Below are positions 1 through 9,224 of a stretch of DNA of 64,000 nt, piece by piece. The stretch is from the NCBI RefSeq assembly GCF_019977735.1, contig NZ_AP025018.1:1240001-1304000 (forward strand). The letters run 5' to 3'. Every line of letters starts with the position of its first letter. Position 1 is the first letter of the stretch. Source of the stretch: Calothrix sp. PCC 7716. Lineage in GTDB: Bacteria > Cyanobacteriota > Cyanobacteriia > Cyanobacteriales > Nostocaceae. The notes beneath the pieces were generated by a model. That model saw nothing but the letters and a program-made list of their open reading frames with translations. It searched no databases and was not told the DNA's origin. Both the position numbers and the translations under genes were made by a program.

Positions 1-228
1 GCCCAAAAACTTGGAATTGATTTTGGTATTACAATAGAACAACGAATTGCTGGCGCCGAAAAAGTTGGCGCCCATAAAACTTCAATGCTACAAGATATCG
101 AAGCGAAACGACCGACTGAAGTTGATGCTATTGTTGGCGCTGTTGCCGAATTAGGCAAATTAACAGATACCCCAACTCCACATATTGATACCGTATACGC
201 ATTAGTTAAGTTACTCGAACAAGCTTGA
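1..228 (+). CDS. panE: 2-dehydropantoate 2-reductase, C-terminal part
   Basis: The window opens inside this gene; 75 residues and the TGA stop are visible. The stretch KTSMLQDIEAKRPTEVDAIV followed by TPTPHIDTVYALVKLL is the typical C-terminal helical domain of ketopantoate reductase, which reduces 2-dehydropantoate to pantoate with NADPH in coenzyme A synthesis. The Lys-Thr-Ser and Glu of this segment belong to the substrate-binding region of the family. The N-terminal Rossmann domain lies outside the window. The stop overlaps the start of the next gene by one base (TGATG), so the two are probably co-translated. Confidence 0.85.
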   Translation, partial: AQKLGIDFGITIEQRIAGAEKVGAHKTSMLQDIEAKRPTEVDAIVGAVAELGKLTDTPTPHIDTVYALVKLLEQA

Positions 229-1439
229 TGCAAATGAATGCCGCATTAGAAGAAGCACAAGACCCAAGCACTACCGCAGAACGTCTACAGCAGTTAGCAA
301 TGAGCAAAGACAAAAAAGTTTGTGCTGCTGTTGCCCAAAACCCTAATACGGCGCCGGAAACTTTATATGAATTATTTACTAATTATCCAGTTGAAGTACT
401 AAATAATAGTATTCTTGACTTTTTATTACTTGAGAATCCAAATTATTTATACGAATTATATACTATTTATCCTCTCGCTTTTAGTTTCCATGACTTACCT
501 TTATTTTACATTGAATGGGCAGTCAATCATGAATTAGAACATGTAAGGCTTGCTGTATTAGATAACAAAAGTATTCCAATTAAATACCTAGAAAAATTTA
601 TCGATGATGATAGTGTTAAAGTACGATGCAAATTAACACAGAGTTTACATGTCCCTGAAGAGTTAATAATTCGTCTTACTCAAGATAAATCAGAAGAGGT
701 ACGTTTACATCTTACTAAATATCGTCGTGAATCTTCAATAATTACAAAAATATTGGCTGACGATATTAGCACTGAAGTTAGAGCAGCTATTGCTAGAAAC
801 TGGGTAACAGAGGCACCTGTGCTTGAAAAGTTAGCGAAAGATAAGGTGTTGAGTGTCCGTATAAGAGTTGCTGCAAATAGAACGACTCCTAAGTATATTT
901 TAGAACTACTGGCAAAAGATGAAAGCTCTGATGTTCGTTACGAAGTTGCAAACAATGATAGTACAGCAACTGAAATTTTAGAACAGCTTGCTAAAGAAGA
1001 TAAAGTTAAAATTCGTGCGGCTGTAGCCAAAAATAATAGTACGTCTAAAGCTACCTTAGAGTTTTTAGCAAAAAATTGTTACCATATTAGTATCCGTCGC
1101 TTATTAGCACAAAGTTCTAAATTATCTAGTGATGCTTTAGGGTATTTAGCAAAAGATACACATGATGAAATTAGAGTTCTTGTTGCGAGTAATATTAATA
1201 TAAGTATAAATATTTTAAAGCAGTTGTCAGAAGATAAAGCGGGTAGAGTTAGACTTGCAGTAGCTCAAAATACAAAAACGCCTATCAATTGTTTACAAAA
1301 GCTAATGCATGACCAACACGAAGAAGTTAGAATTGCTGTAATAAATAATTTTTCTACACCTGTGAATTTTATTAAGTCATTAACTAAAGATGGTAATAAA
1401 AAGATTAGTGTTCTTGCAAAAAATAAAATTAATAATTAG
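228..1439 (+). CDS. Leucine-rich-repeat-variant (LRV)/HEAT-like repeat protein
   Basis: A 403-residue protein made almost wholly of about 24-residue units of the form 'LAKDxxxxVRxxVAxNxxTPxxxLxxL', at least a dozen copies. This is the LRV pattern, a helical repeat related to HEAT/ARM solenoids that usually binds protein partners. There is no signal peptide or membrane segment, so it is probably cytoplasmic. I chose ATG 228, which overlaps the panE stop; a second ATG at 234 and a TTG at 225 are also possible. The region around residues 40-100 (aromatic, FLLLENPNYLYELYTIYP) is less regular than the rest. The partner and role are unknown; linkage to panE may only be positional. Confidence 0.75.
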   Translation: MQMNAALEEAQDPSTTAERLQQLAMSKDKKVCAAVAQNPNTAPETLYELFTNYPVEVLNNSILDFLLLENPNYLYELYTIYPLAFSFHDLPLFYIEWAVNHELEHVRLAVLDNKSIPIKYLEKFIDDDSVKVRCKLTQSLHVPEELIIRLTQDKSEEVRLHLTKYRRESSIITKILADDISTEVRAAIARNWVTEAPVLEKLAKDKVLSVRIRVAANRTTPKYILELLAKDESSDVRYEVANNDSTATEILEQLAKEDKVKIRAAVAKNNSTSKATLEFLAKNCYHISIRRLLAQSSKLSSDALGYLAKDTHDEIRVLVASNINISINILKQLSEDKAGRVRLAVAQNTKTPINCLQKLMHDQHEEVRIAVINNFSTPVNFIKSLTKDGNKKISVLAKNKINN

Positions 1440-1509
1440 TTGTTATTTATATTTTACATTTATATGTAAAAATTGCATGTATTAGTTATAATTAAAATAA
1501 AGTATATAA

Positions 1510-1660
1510 TGACGGGCAGGGATGCCCGTTCCACAAGATGTTTCACAAGATGTTCCACAAGATGTTTCACAAGATGTTCCACAAGATGTTCCACAAGATG
1601 TTCCACAAGATGTTCCACAAGATGTTCCACAAGATGTTTAACAAGATGGATAATTAAGTT
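1510..1660. repeat. GGGCATCC palindrome arm followed by ~10 tandem 12-bp units
   Basis: GACGGGCAGGGATGCCCGTT is one copy of a palindromic repeat seen about seven times in the window. Its outer end, TTCCACAAGATG, is then repeated about ten times with a 12-bp period up to about 1651. An open frame across it gives only a low-complexity S/T-R-C-F peptide and I do not call it a gene. Confidence 0.85.
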
Positions 1661-1672
1661 TTTGGAAGTTCC

Positions 1673-2101
1673 TTATTGTTTGTTAGCGCAACCAGTTTTA
1701 ACTGTATTGCCAGAAATCAAAGTTGCTGTATAAGGATATTTTGTGTCGGACATGCTATCGCTACAAGAACCATTTACTTTAGTGAGAATGAGAATATGAT
1801 TCGGTTTAGTACCAAAACGATAAACTCTAACAACATCTAAAGGTCTTCCTTCTGCTGCAGTCGGCGCCACATAACGGAATTTTTGATTAGTGATATTATC
1901 TCTTAAAGAATTATATACGATACCTTTTTGGCTAATGTCTACACCCCAGAAAGGTTCTGTACCAACAACACGAAAACTTTCAACTTTAGATGGTTGTTTA
2001 GGCGCAGGTGCAGAGTTTGCAGAAGCAGGTAAAAATGATGTAGCTGCTGTAATTCCTAATCCGAATACTACAAATAGTTTTTTCAAATGTTGTGCAGTCA
2101 T
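1673..2101 (-). CDS. Secreted COG3650-like protein
   Basis: 142 residues. Residues 1-28 form a signal peptide (hydrophobic LFVVFGLGITAATSFLPASA then a small-residue cleavage site). The mature part has the family landmarks GTEPFWGVDI near residue 48 and CSDSMSDTKYPYTATL near residue 115, with a late Cys (GCANK) that may pair with the earlier one. These match COG3650-type periplasmic or lipoprotein domains of unknown function. It has no lipobox that I can see. It stands alone, and its 3' end touches the upstream tandem repeat region. Function is not known. Confidence 0.65.
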   Translation of the reverse strand: MTAQHLKKLFVVFGLGITAATSFLPASANSAPAPKQPSKVESFRVVGTEPFWGVDISQKGIVYNSLRDNITNQKFRYVAPTAAEGRPLDVVRVYRFGTKPNHILILTKVNGSCSDSMSDTKYPYTATLISGNTVKTGCANKQ

Positions 2102-2309
2102 TGTTTTGTTTAAAATTATCGCTTACTCTTATTTTAGAATTACAAGTCAAAAATCCTTAATTTCGGAAAAGTTTTTTAAAATTCGGAATATGAAGTTTTA
2201 TTGTAGTTGATTGTATTTTGGGAACTAAAAATCATAGTTAAAGTCTTACAAATACTACAAGATTACAATTGTTTTCATTATTCATCTTTATGATTATGGT
2301 TTGTATATT

Positions 2310-3572
2310 ATGAAGTCAAAATTTATTACAACTGCATTAACTTGCACTATCGTCGGCGCCTCCTTGGCACAGACTTATAATAATGCATCTGCCGCAACTC
2401 CCCAAATAAAGGTTTCACAGTTTCGCAGTCAGGGACAGCAGGGTTTAGAAAAGTTTTTTAGTACGTATGCGAAGGAACTAAATAATCCTTCACCACAAAC
2501 GCGCGCTACATTAGATGCAATTTGTCAGCAAAAGGACTGTCACGCTTCTAAGTTATATTGGTACACCGATATTGAACAAGCGAAAGTTGCTGCAAAAACT
2601 AGCGGAAAACCTATTCTTTCGTTACGGTTACTGGGAAGACTCGATGAGGACTTAAGCTGTGCGAATAGTCGCTTTTTCCGTGTAGCGTTATATCCGAATG
2701 CTGAAATATCTAAATTTTTACGTCAAAATTATATACTTCACTGGCAAACTGTACGCTCGGCGCCGAAGGTAACTGTAGATTTTGGTGATGGACGTAAATT
2801 AGAACGGACTATTACAGGTAACAGCATTCACTATATATTAGATAGTGCTGGGCGCCCTGTTGATGCAATTCCGGGGTTGTACGGGCCTCAAGCTTTTTTG
2901 AAGCAGTTGGTAGAGGGTAAAAAATTAATCAACTCATATAATAGTCGCCCAAGTGCTGCAAAAGAAAGCTTTTTACGGCAGTATCATGCACAGCGTTTAG
3001 TATCTGTTGAGCAGCAATGGAATAAAGACTTAACTAAACTTGGTATTGCAAATCTTCCACGCTTGGTTGAAATACCTGCAACTTCTAATTCTCCTAGCGC
3101 ACCTGTTGCTGGAACAATTGCTGTAACTAAAATGGCAGTTGAGGCGCCGATGTTACGGGGAATGTCACCAAGTACTAGTAACCCGGCGCCGCTTAGAGAA
3201 ATTACAGACCAAGCAACATGGCAACGCATCGCTCAACTATATATAAATGATGCCAAACTAGATAAGAATAGTATCGCCTTGATAAATTCCAAACGCTTCC
3301 CACAAAAATCTAACTCGAATGATTTACAAGGCGTTGTTAGTAACTTTGAAACAGCAATGGCGTTAGATACCGTCAGAAACGAGTATATGTTGCATCGACA
3401 AATTCATCAATGGTTTACTCAACCCAATATAACAAATAATGTAAAAACACTAAACGAAAGAGTGTATGCACAACTGTTTTTAACACCAAGTTCAGACCCT
3501 TGGTTAGGATTGATGAGCAGTGAAACTTATAGTGCGATTGAAAATGATGGTGTTCACCTCCAAAATAGATAG
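2310..3572 (+). CDS. Secreted thioredoxin-fold-like protein of unknown function
   Basis: 420 residues from ATG 2310; a TTG three codons earlier is less likely. Residues 1-28 are a signal peptide ending in an Ala-rich site. Around residues 80-200 the pattern 'WYTDIEQAKVAAKTSGKPIL...FLRQNYILHW...YILDSAGRPV' has the layout of a thioredoxin-like domain (KPIL strand, then a partner strand, then 'D..G..V'), but the CxxC pair is absent: the matching place reads LDEDLSCANSRFF. This argues against a classical disulfide reductase. The C-terminal 200 residues are helical and unassigned. Converges on the next gene. Confidence 0.55.
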   Translation: MKSKFITTALTCTIVGASLAQTYNNASAATPQIKVSQFRSQGQQGLEKFFSTYAKELNNPSPQTRATLDAICQQKDCHASKLYWYTDIEQAKVAAKTSGKPILSLRLLGRLDEDLSCANSRFFRVALYPNAEISKFLRQNYILHWQTVRSAPKVTVDFGDGRKLERTITGNSIHYILDSAGRPVDAIPGLYGPQAFLKQLVEGKKLINSYNSRPSAAKESFLRQYHAQRLVSVEQQWNKDLTKLGIANLPRLVEIPATSNSPSAPVAGTIAVTKMAVEAPMLRGMSPSTSNPAPLREITDQATWQRIAQLYINDAKLDKNSIALINSKRFPQKSNSNDLQGVVSNFETAMALDTVRNEYMLHRQIHQWFTQPNITNNVKTLNERVYAQLFLTPSSDPWLGLMSSETYSAIENDGVHLQNR

Positions 3573-3586
3573 CCCAAAAAAGATAA

Positions 3587-3919
3587 TTAGGAGTTATTTA
3601 ATCGTAATTCTAATCTAATGGACTGCGTAATTGCATCTATCAAAACCAAGCGCTGACTAATTGGTAACTGTAAAACAGGAATTATTAACTCTTCTATAGA
3701 CGCAGGTGAATTTTGAGCAGAACTTAGTTGAATATCTGAGTTTTGCTTCAAAGTTTTCTCTAAATCATCTCGTAGCGTCTCTAAAAACACATAATCATCA
3801 CCCATATTAGCAGCTTCATTGTCATCAAGATTTCCGCTATTTAAACGCTCTTGATATATTTTTATTAAATTACCAATTGCTTCAATAATAAATGTAATGT
3901 CTTTAAATGATAGCTTCAT
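3587..3919 (-). CDS. Small conserved-looking hypothetical protein
   Basis: 110 residues, mostly helical and acidic, with a clear start (ATG at 3919) and no signal peptide. The C-terminal part (IIPVLQLPISQRLVLIDAIT) resembles the short 'LPxxxRLxLxxxI' helix found in addiction-module antitoxin-like proteins, but there is no partner gene beside it. I cannot name a function. It converges on the preceding gene with 14 bp between the stops. Confidence 0.45.
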   Translation of the reverse strand: MKLSFKDITFIIEAIGNLIKIYQERLNSGNLDDNEAANMGDDYVFLETLRDDLEKTLKQNSDIQLSSAQNSPASIEELIIPVLQLPISQRLVLIDAITQSIRLELRLNNS

Positions 3920-4737
3920 TGCGAATTATCCAAGTTATATACAATTTCAGTTTCAGTCAATTGTATAAGATAACTCTGCTTAGTGTCGAATTTGCACAGC
4001 AATGTAACAAAATTTTGGAAACTCTTTCTCATATAACCTAAATTTTGCCAATTATATAATTAGCACATTAATAATTTTGAAGTTACTATTGCTGGGTGCG
4101 AATAAAAACGTCTGTTCGTTCTTTTAACTGCTTGCGCTACGGGTGAACGTTGCCATAATGCTTTTACTACAATTTTACCACCAAAATCGGCAGCAAGATG
4201 GAGAAGGGTCAGGCGCCGTTTAGAAACTGGGTTTCTATACATTCATTGTCGCAGACAAATCGTCGTTGTTATTACAATCTCTCAACGAAGCAACCCGGTT
4301 TCTAGTTAACATAGCATTTGAATAAATAGGTAAAGTCTATTTATGCTTTTCGTCAAAAAAGATGATTTTTATTTAAAGGTATTTAAAACATTCTAAGTAA
4401 TTTTACATATATTTTATTTAGCCAAAAAATAAAAAAGTACCTCTTAGCGTCTAAAAATAATGGTTTTAGCGTTTATAGCGTGCAATCCGATTGTGTATTT
4501 TATGTAAATATGCTGAGAAAGTATAGCGGCTCAATAGAATCGATAGCTATATTACTTAGGTATCAAAGGAAATTAAAAACATTTGATTTGGCTGTGCAGA
4601 AGAGAACTGCTTTGAAAATTCAGAATCTGTATATAACTGCACTATTTGAAGATTTGCTTATATCCAATTATCAAATTGGAATCAGCAAAATTATCAAACC
4701 ACATTAACAACAATTCCAATTAGAAGGTCATTAAATC
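3920..4737. other. Gene-poor stretch
   Basis: About 800 bp without a gene I can support. Two short open frames (minus 4060-4242; plus 4480-4707) lack convincing start signals and family features. The first overlaps a GGTTTCTA/AGAAACC-type repeat fragment near 4225-4310 of the kind seen again near 27530 and 34830, so it may be repeat-derived. The last 60 bp carry an AT-rich leader and an AGAAGG ribosome binding site for the next gene. Confidence 0.5.
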
Positions 4738-5568
4738 ATGAAATTATCTAATGTTGCTCGTCTTGCCATCGCAGCAGTCGCTTGCGGTATTGGTACTTTG
4801 GCTGTCAATTCAAAAGTTGTTGCAGCAACTTTGACACCAGTTGACTTAGAACTTTCTTTGCTTGTAGATGTTTCAGGAAGTGTAAACAATAGTGAGTTTA
4901 ACTTGCAAAAGCAAGGTTATGTAGATGTATTTAATAGTTCTGACCTTTTCAATAATTTTATATCTAAAGGTGAATTTGGTAAAATCGCAGTCAATCTAAT
5001 TTACTGGTCAAGCAGTGGTCAACAAGCAGAATCTGTTGGCTGGACTTTAATTGATAGTGCTATATCATCACAAAATTTTGCAGAAGCGATTAACTCAACA
5101 ACACGTCCTTTCTTTGGTGGTACCGCACCTGGTTCTGCAATCGCTTATGCTACACCAAAATTTTTCAACAATGCATTTGATGGAAAACGTCAAGTAATTG
5201 ATGTATCTGGTGATGGTCCAGAAAATGGTGGATTAAATACTGCTACCGCACGAAATAATGCTTTAGCACAGGGTGTTGATGCGATTAATGGTATTGTAGT
5301 GGGTACTAATTCTGAAAGAGCAACAACACTTCCGTTCTATCAATCAAGTGTAATTGGTGGTACTAATTCAGATGGAACCCCAGCATTTGTACTCGAAGCT
5401 AAAAGCTTTCAAGAGTTTGGAAGTGTTCTTGAGAAAAAGATTAAAGCAGAAGTCAAACCTCCGTCTGTATCAGTTCCTGAACCAGCTTCTGTAATAGGTT
5501 TACTCGCTTTCAGTCTTATTGGTGCAAGCTCTGTAAAGCAAAAATTTAATCAGGCTAAACATAATTAG
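4738..5568 (+). CDS. DUF1194-like von Willebrand A protein with PEP-CTERM tail
   Basis: 276 residues. Signal peptide 1-30. A vWA-like domain follows with an intact metal site: DVSGSV near residue 45, a GGTAPGSAI loop near 127, and DVSGDG near 161. At the C-terminus a Pro-Glu-Pro motif (VPEPASV), a hydrophobic segment and a basic tail form a PEP-CTERM sorting signal, so the product is likely exported and processed by an exosortase, then released or anchored at the cell surface. AGAAGG lies 13 bases upstream of ATG. A strong hairpin follows the gene. Confidence 0.8.
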   Translation: MKLSNVARLAIAAVACGIGTLAVNSKVVAATLTPVDLELSLLVDVSGSVNNSEFNLQKQGYVDVFNSSDLFNNFISKGEFGKIAVNLIYWSSSGQQAESVGWTLIDSAISSQNFAEAINSTTRPFFGGTAPGSAIAYATPKFFNNAFDGKRQVIDVSGDGPENGGLNTATARNNALAQGVDAINGIVVGTNSERATTLPFYQSSVIGGTNSDGTPAFVLEAKSFQEFGSVLEKKIKAEVKPPSVSVPEPASVIGLLAFSLIGASSVKQKFNQAKHN

Positions 5569-5593
5569 CCAACACTAACCAGGTTTCTTATTT

Positions 5594-5621
5594 GGGATGG
5601 GGTTTTCTCTTGCCCCGTCCC
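5594..5621 (+). terminator. Probable terminator hairpin
   Basis: GGGATGGGG pairs with CCCCGTCCC (9 bp with one T-G pair) around a 10-base loop, 25 bp after the PEP-CTERM gene. The T tract after it is weak (TCCATATTT), so termination may be partial. Confidence 0.55.
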
Positions 5622-5795
5622 TCCATATTTGGCACAACACTAGTCTGTGTCATTAATTTTGAGGAATAGGCGCCAATTTTATACTTCTCTGCCCGTGCCA
5701 CAGTATATTAAATTCAATATCCTCCAACAGGGTGAATTGATTTTGGTACATTCTGATGTAACATATTGTAGCTGCATGTTACTACAGGGTACATT

Positions 5796-6965
5796 ATGGC
5801 TTCATTTGAATACGGCAGAATAAAGGATTCAGGGGATGCTAGTAAGCTTATATCAATTCTCAGTCAGTGCTTTATGATGGCGCCGTCTGATGGTGAAGTT
5901 TACATGCAGTCGGTAGGAATAGAGAATTTTCGTATTATTCGCCAAAATAAAGAAATTGCTGGTGGGTTAGCAATATTGTCATTTGGTCAAAATTACGGTG
6001 GTGAATTTGTACCAATGTCAGGTATTGCAGCAGTAGGTATTGCACCAGAGTATCGCGGAAGTGGCGCCGCTTTAGCACTAATGCAAAGTGCAGTAAAAGA
6101 AATTCATGTTGAGGGGGCGCCCTTGACGGCATTATTTCCCGCAGTGCAGCGTTTGTATCGTGCTGCTGGATATGAGCAAGCGGGTAGTTTCTGTAATTGG
6201 GAAATTACTACTGCTAGTATTCAGATGGGGAAACCTCAGCTACCGTTGACGTTAATTACTGAGGAAAAGCATATATTACGCGAACTATATGAAAAGCAAG
6301 CGCGCTTACATAATGGTAATTTAAATAGAAATGAATTTATTTGGGCTGATATCGGGCGTTCCAAAGATGCTCAACAATACGCTTATTTAATTGGAAATCT
6401 AGATGACCCTCAAGGGTACATTATATTTACGCAGCATCGTGGTGAGCCAAACGATTACATTCATATACGAGACTGGGTATTATTAACACCTCTGTCAATA
6501 CAAAGCTTTTGGGCATTTCTCGGTGGTCATCGTTCGCAAATCGATACGATTCGTTATAGAAGTGCGCTTGTTGATGCACTAACTTTAGTATTGCCTGAAC
6601 AAACAGCGAAACTCAAATCATCAACTCGGTGGATGTTACGTGCGGTAGATGTGAAGACAGCGCTACAGAAGCGGGGGTATCCTCAAAATATCCAAGCAGA
6701 GCTTCATTTAGAAGTACAAGATGATTTACTATCTAAGAATAATAATAAATTTATTTTAAGTGTTGCTAATGGAAGTGCGGATGTAACAGAAGGTGGTAGA
6801 GGTGATTTGAAACTTGATATTCGTGCGTTTGCTCCTTTATATACAAGTTTATTCTCCCCTAGTCAATTACAGATGGCTGGAAAACTGGAGGCAACACAAA
6901 ACGCTATTATTGCGGCAACACAAATATTTGCAGGCGCCTCTCCTTGGATGGCAGACTTCTTTTAA
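5796..6965 (+). CDS. Eis-like GNAT N-acetyltransferase
   Basis: 389 residues. The N-terminal GNAT fold shows the acetyl-CoA loop VGIAPEYRGSGAALAL near residues 80-95 and a second GNAT-like portion from about 150. The C-terminal 100 residues form the sterol-carrier-like domain, and the chain ends PWMADFF; in Eis enzymes the terminal Phe carboxylate reaches into the active site, so this ending supports the call. Eis proteins acetylate amino groups, including those of aminoglycosides, but the natural substrate in cyanobacteria is unknown. It is alone in its transcription unit and followed by heptamer repeats. Confidence 0.8.
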   Translation: MASFEYGRIKDSGDASKLISILSQCFMMAPSDGEVYMQSVGIENFRIIRQNKEIAGGLAILSFGQNYGGEFVPMSGIAAVGIAPEYRGSGAALALMQSAVKEIHVEGAPLTALFPAVQRLYRAAGYEQAGSFCNWEITTASIQMGKPQLPLTLITEEKHILRELYEKQARLHNGNLNRNEFIWADIGRSKDAQQYAYLIGNLDDPQGYIIFTQHRGEPNDYIHIRDWVLLTPLSIQSFWAFLGGHRSQIDTIRYRSALVDALTLVLPEQTAKLKSSTRWMLRAVDVKTALQKRGYPQNIQAELHLEVQDDLLSKNNNKFILSVANGSADVTEGGRGDLKLDIRAFAPLYTSLFSPSQLQMAGKLEATQNAIIAATQIFAGASPWMADFF

Positions 6966-7032
6966 AGTGCTGAGTTATGAGTAGAAAGTTAAAACTCAGC
7001 ACTTAGCACTCAGCACTCAGCACTCATAACTT
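6966..7032. repeat. Heptamer (GTGCTGA) fold-back repeat
   Basis: GTGCTGAGTTATGAGT on one side and CTCAGCACT repeated about three times then CATAAC on the other form an inverted pair. The same heptamer family recurs at 31325, 49121, 56738 and 59731. It sits between the Eis-like gene and the EamA gene. Confidence 0.8.
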
Positions 7033-7477
7033 ATTTATGCATCATACATCTGGTAAATGGCGCCTTGGGCTAGCACTATCTTCATTAACGGTCGTACTTT
7101 GGGGGGTGTTACCAATAGCGCTAACGGTTACACTTTCTGTTTTAGACGTTTGCACTCTTACTTGGTTTAGATTTTTATTATCATTTTTGCTATTGGCTGT
7201 TTATTTAGGGGTTATCAGCAGTAACCCAAAATCATAGGATTTCATAGGATTATTGATTTAAAATCTCGATAATTCTGAGGATAATGATTCAGTAGTAAAT
7301 ATTTATACATAATAAACTCCGAAAAATAAGTATGTATTATTCACGAAGAAATTCGCATCTAAGTACCCACCTTTAAAAAAGTGGGATTGAAGCAAGGACA
7401 TCAGAACGCGCATTTTTATTAGCTATTACGAATTCCTTCTTCCTCCTTACTTCAACATCATTTGTAATAATTCTTAA

Positions 7478-7505
7478 TTGACTCGAAGCGAGTAAAATAT
7501 ATAAT
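7478..7505 (+). promoter_or_regulatory. Sigma-70-type promoter of the TnpB-related gene
   Basis: TTGACT at 7478 and TATAAT at 7500 with 16 bases between them, 52 bp before the ATG. This is a near-consensus bacterial promoter inside the mobile element. Confidence 0.6.
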
Positions 7506-7557
7506 AATAAATATATAATAATTAAAGTCGTGGAATTGATATAAAAGGGTGTATTAA

Positions 7558-9162
7558 ATGCCGTCAAGAAAGCAAACTTATGTAAAGCAAATACATACAG
7601 ATACCAATTCAGGTTTGTTTTTGGCAGACTATGCAGCCATTTCGATGTCGGCATCAATATTTAGTCTTAAAGGATTGCTTGAAAATCAAAAGTTGACTTC
7701 TTTGAATAAGACCCTGCAAGATAGGTTTGCAATTAATAAGCGTCAAGCTTCGAGTATTATTACATTTATAGAAGGCGAAATCAAAAGCTCGAAAGAATCA
7801 TCTGCACGACATATAAAAACTCTTGAAGGGAAAATAAAATCTTTAAAAGCTTCAGTCGATGCCCTCGAAAAGAAAGTAAAAAAGCATATTGAATATTTAC
7901 AAGCAGTCGTTAAATATAATCAAACTGCAAAGCCAGGTAAAAAAGCAAAAATACCATCAAAATATAAACCCCAATTTGACCAAGCATCATCGAGAGCTTT
8001 TGGACGCGATACAGGCACCTATTACCAGAGTGCGAAAAATAAGCTCCATCATCAAAAACGCAAGTTACATAAGTACAGGTCTCAGCTTAAACATTTAAAA
8101 TCAAAACAATTGCACGTGAATTTAGGCAATAAAGAAACCATTTATTTTGTTGGCAGTAAGGACGAGTCAAACGGGAATCAAGTTTGTCAATTAATTATCG
8201 GTTTCGAGAAAGATTCTCTTGACATATTAAAAATTCGTGTGCCTTATGCTTTAGAAGCGAAGTATGGTGAGTATGTAGAAATACCAATTAATCTAAATGG
8301 CTATGGTGACAAAGAAATTAGACAAGCATGGGCATGTGGACAAGCGATTACTTACCGGATAATTCAACATAAATATGGTGTCTGGCAGGTACATATTACA
8401 GTTGATGTATATCGACCCATCACATCTGATTCAGTCATGTTGGGTTGTATCGGTGTAGATTTAAATATCAACTCGGTTGCATGGTGTAAAGTAAATGCTG
8501 ATGGCAATCCCAAACGATTTGGAGACATTAAATTTAATCTTCATAGTTTGTCCCATAATCAAACAGAGGCAGTCTTAGCATCAGTCGTCACAGAATTGAC
8601 AACCGCTTCACTTGCTTTTAAATGCCCCATTGTTATTGAAGAATTAGATTTTGATGCTAAAAAAGCACAACTAAATAATGGCGCCAAACATAAACGTTAT
8701 AATCGGATGATTTCTGGTTTTGCCTATCGGCGTTTTTATGAATTACTTTCCTCAAGATGCTTTAAATTAGGAATTAAATTAATTACCGTTAATCCTGCGT
8801 ACTCATCTCTAATTGGCATGGCAAAATTTATGTCCACTTACGGGATGAATTCAGGTTGTTCTGCAGCATTAGTACTTGCACGCCGTGCAATGAACTACTC
8901 TGAGAGCGTTCCAGCCAGAACCGCCTACGAAGGTAAGGAACCCAAGAAGCACGTCTGGTCATACTGGAACGCAATCAGTAAGAGGGTGAAAGGTTCAGCC
9001 CGACACTCTTTCTTTCAGCCTAGGCCAACAGCCTCCTCTAGCTTACGCAACGGGACAACTGAGAATAGTTTCCTTGAATTTGGTAATTCGGTTGCCAATG
9101 AGTATATTGACTCAGGTGGATTAAATTACCCGAATGAACAGACGTTTGCAAGTCCTCGTTAG
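7558..9162 (+). CDS. TnpB-related RuvC-like protein
   Basis: 534 residues with an AAAGGGTG ribosome binding site. Residues 65-125 are a Lys/Glu-rich coiled coil. The RuvC-like parts follow: GCIGVDLNINSVAWCKV (first Asp) near residue 300 and IVIEELDFD (Glu) near 360. The usual zinc ribbon with two CxxC pairs is missing. The third RuvC motif, where TnpB has Asp, reads YGMNSGCSAALVLARRAM. Related cyanobacterial 'TnpB-related' proteins share the NPAYSS...AALVxARR ending. TnpB is an RNA-guided nuclease encoded in IS200/IS605 and IS607 elements; whether this clade still cuts DNA is open. The C-terminal 100 residues are Ser-rich and unassigned. Confidence 0.8.
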   Translation: MPSRKQTYVKQIHTDTNSGLFLADYAAISMSASIFSLKGLLENQKLTSLNKTLQDRFAINKRQASSIITFIEGEIKSSKESSARHIKTLEGKIKSLKASVDALEKKVKKHIEYLQAVVKYNQTAKPGKKAKIPSKYKPQFDQASSRAFGRDTGTYYQSAKNKLHHQKRKLHKYRSQLKHLKSKQLHVNLGNKETIYFVGSKDESNGNQVCQLIIGFEKDSLDILKIRVPYALEAKYGEYVEIPINLNGYGDKEIRQAWACGQAITYRIIQHKYGVWQVHITVDVYRPITSDSVMLGCIGVDLNINSVAWCKVNADGNPKRFGDIKFNLHSLSHNQTEAVLASVVTELTTASLAFKCPIVIEELDFDAKKAQLNNGAKHKRYNRMISGFAYRRFYELLSSRCFKLGIKLITVNPAYSSLIGMAKFMSTYGMNSGCSAALVLARRAMNYSESVPARTAYEGKEPKKHVWSYWNAISKRVKGSARHSFFQPRPTASSSLRNGTTENSFLEFGNSVANEYIDSGGLNYPNEQTFASPR

Positions 9163-9224
9163 GACGGTTAGAGTGCCATCCTGAGATGGGTGGAGGAAAT
9201 CGTACAATGAACCGCGATTGTGCG
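9152..9224 (+). ncRNA. Candidate omega-RNA scaffold of the TnpB-type element
   Basis: Three hairpins stand in a row at the 3' end of the tnpB-like gene: GTCCT/AGGAC (9152-9165), CCATC/GATGG (9176-9189) and CGTACAAT/ATTGTGCG (9201-9224, 8 bp with one G-T pair). In TnpB systems the guide RNA overlaps the end of tnpB and runs through the right end, using flanking DNA as guide; the position fits. The guide would be EamA sequence beginning near 9268. This is inferred from position and structure only. Confidence 0.5.

Noticed and set aside
1473-1733. Open frame with Thr-Arg-Cys repeats
   Set aside because: It is the translation of 12-bp tandem repeats next to a dispersed palindrome, with no start signal.
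4060-4242. 60-residue minus-strand frame
   Set aside because: No clear start signal, no family features, overlaps a repeat fragment.
4480-4707. 75-residue plus-strand frame
   Set aside because: AT-rich, no ribosome binding site or domain; probably chance.
5740-5795. NtcA-type site upstream of the Eis-like gene
   Set aside because: GTA-N8-TAG is one base off the consensus and no matching -10 element was clear.
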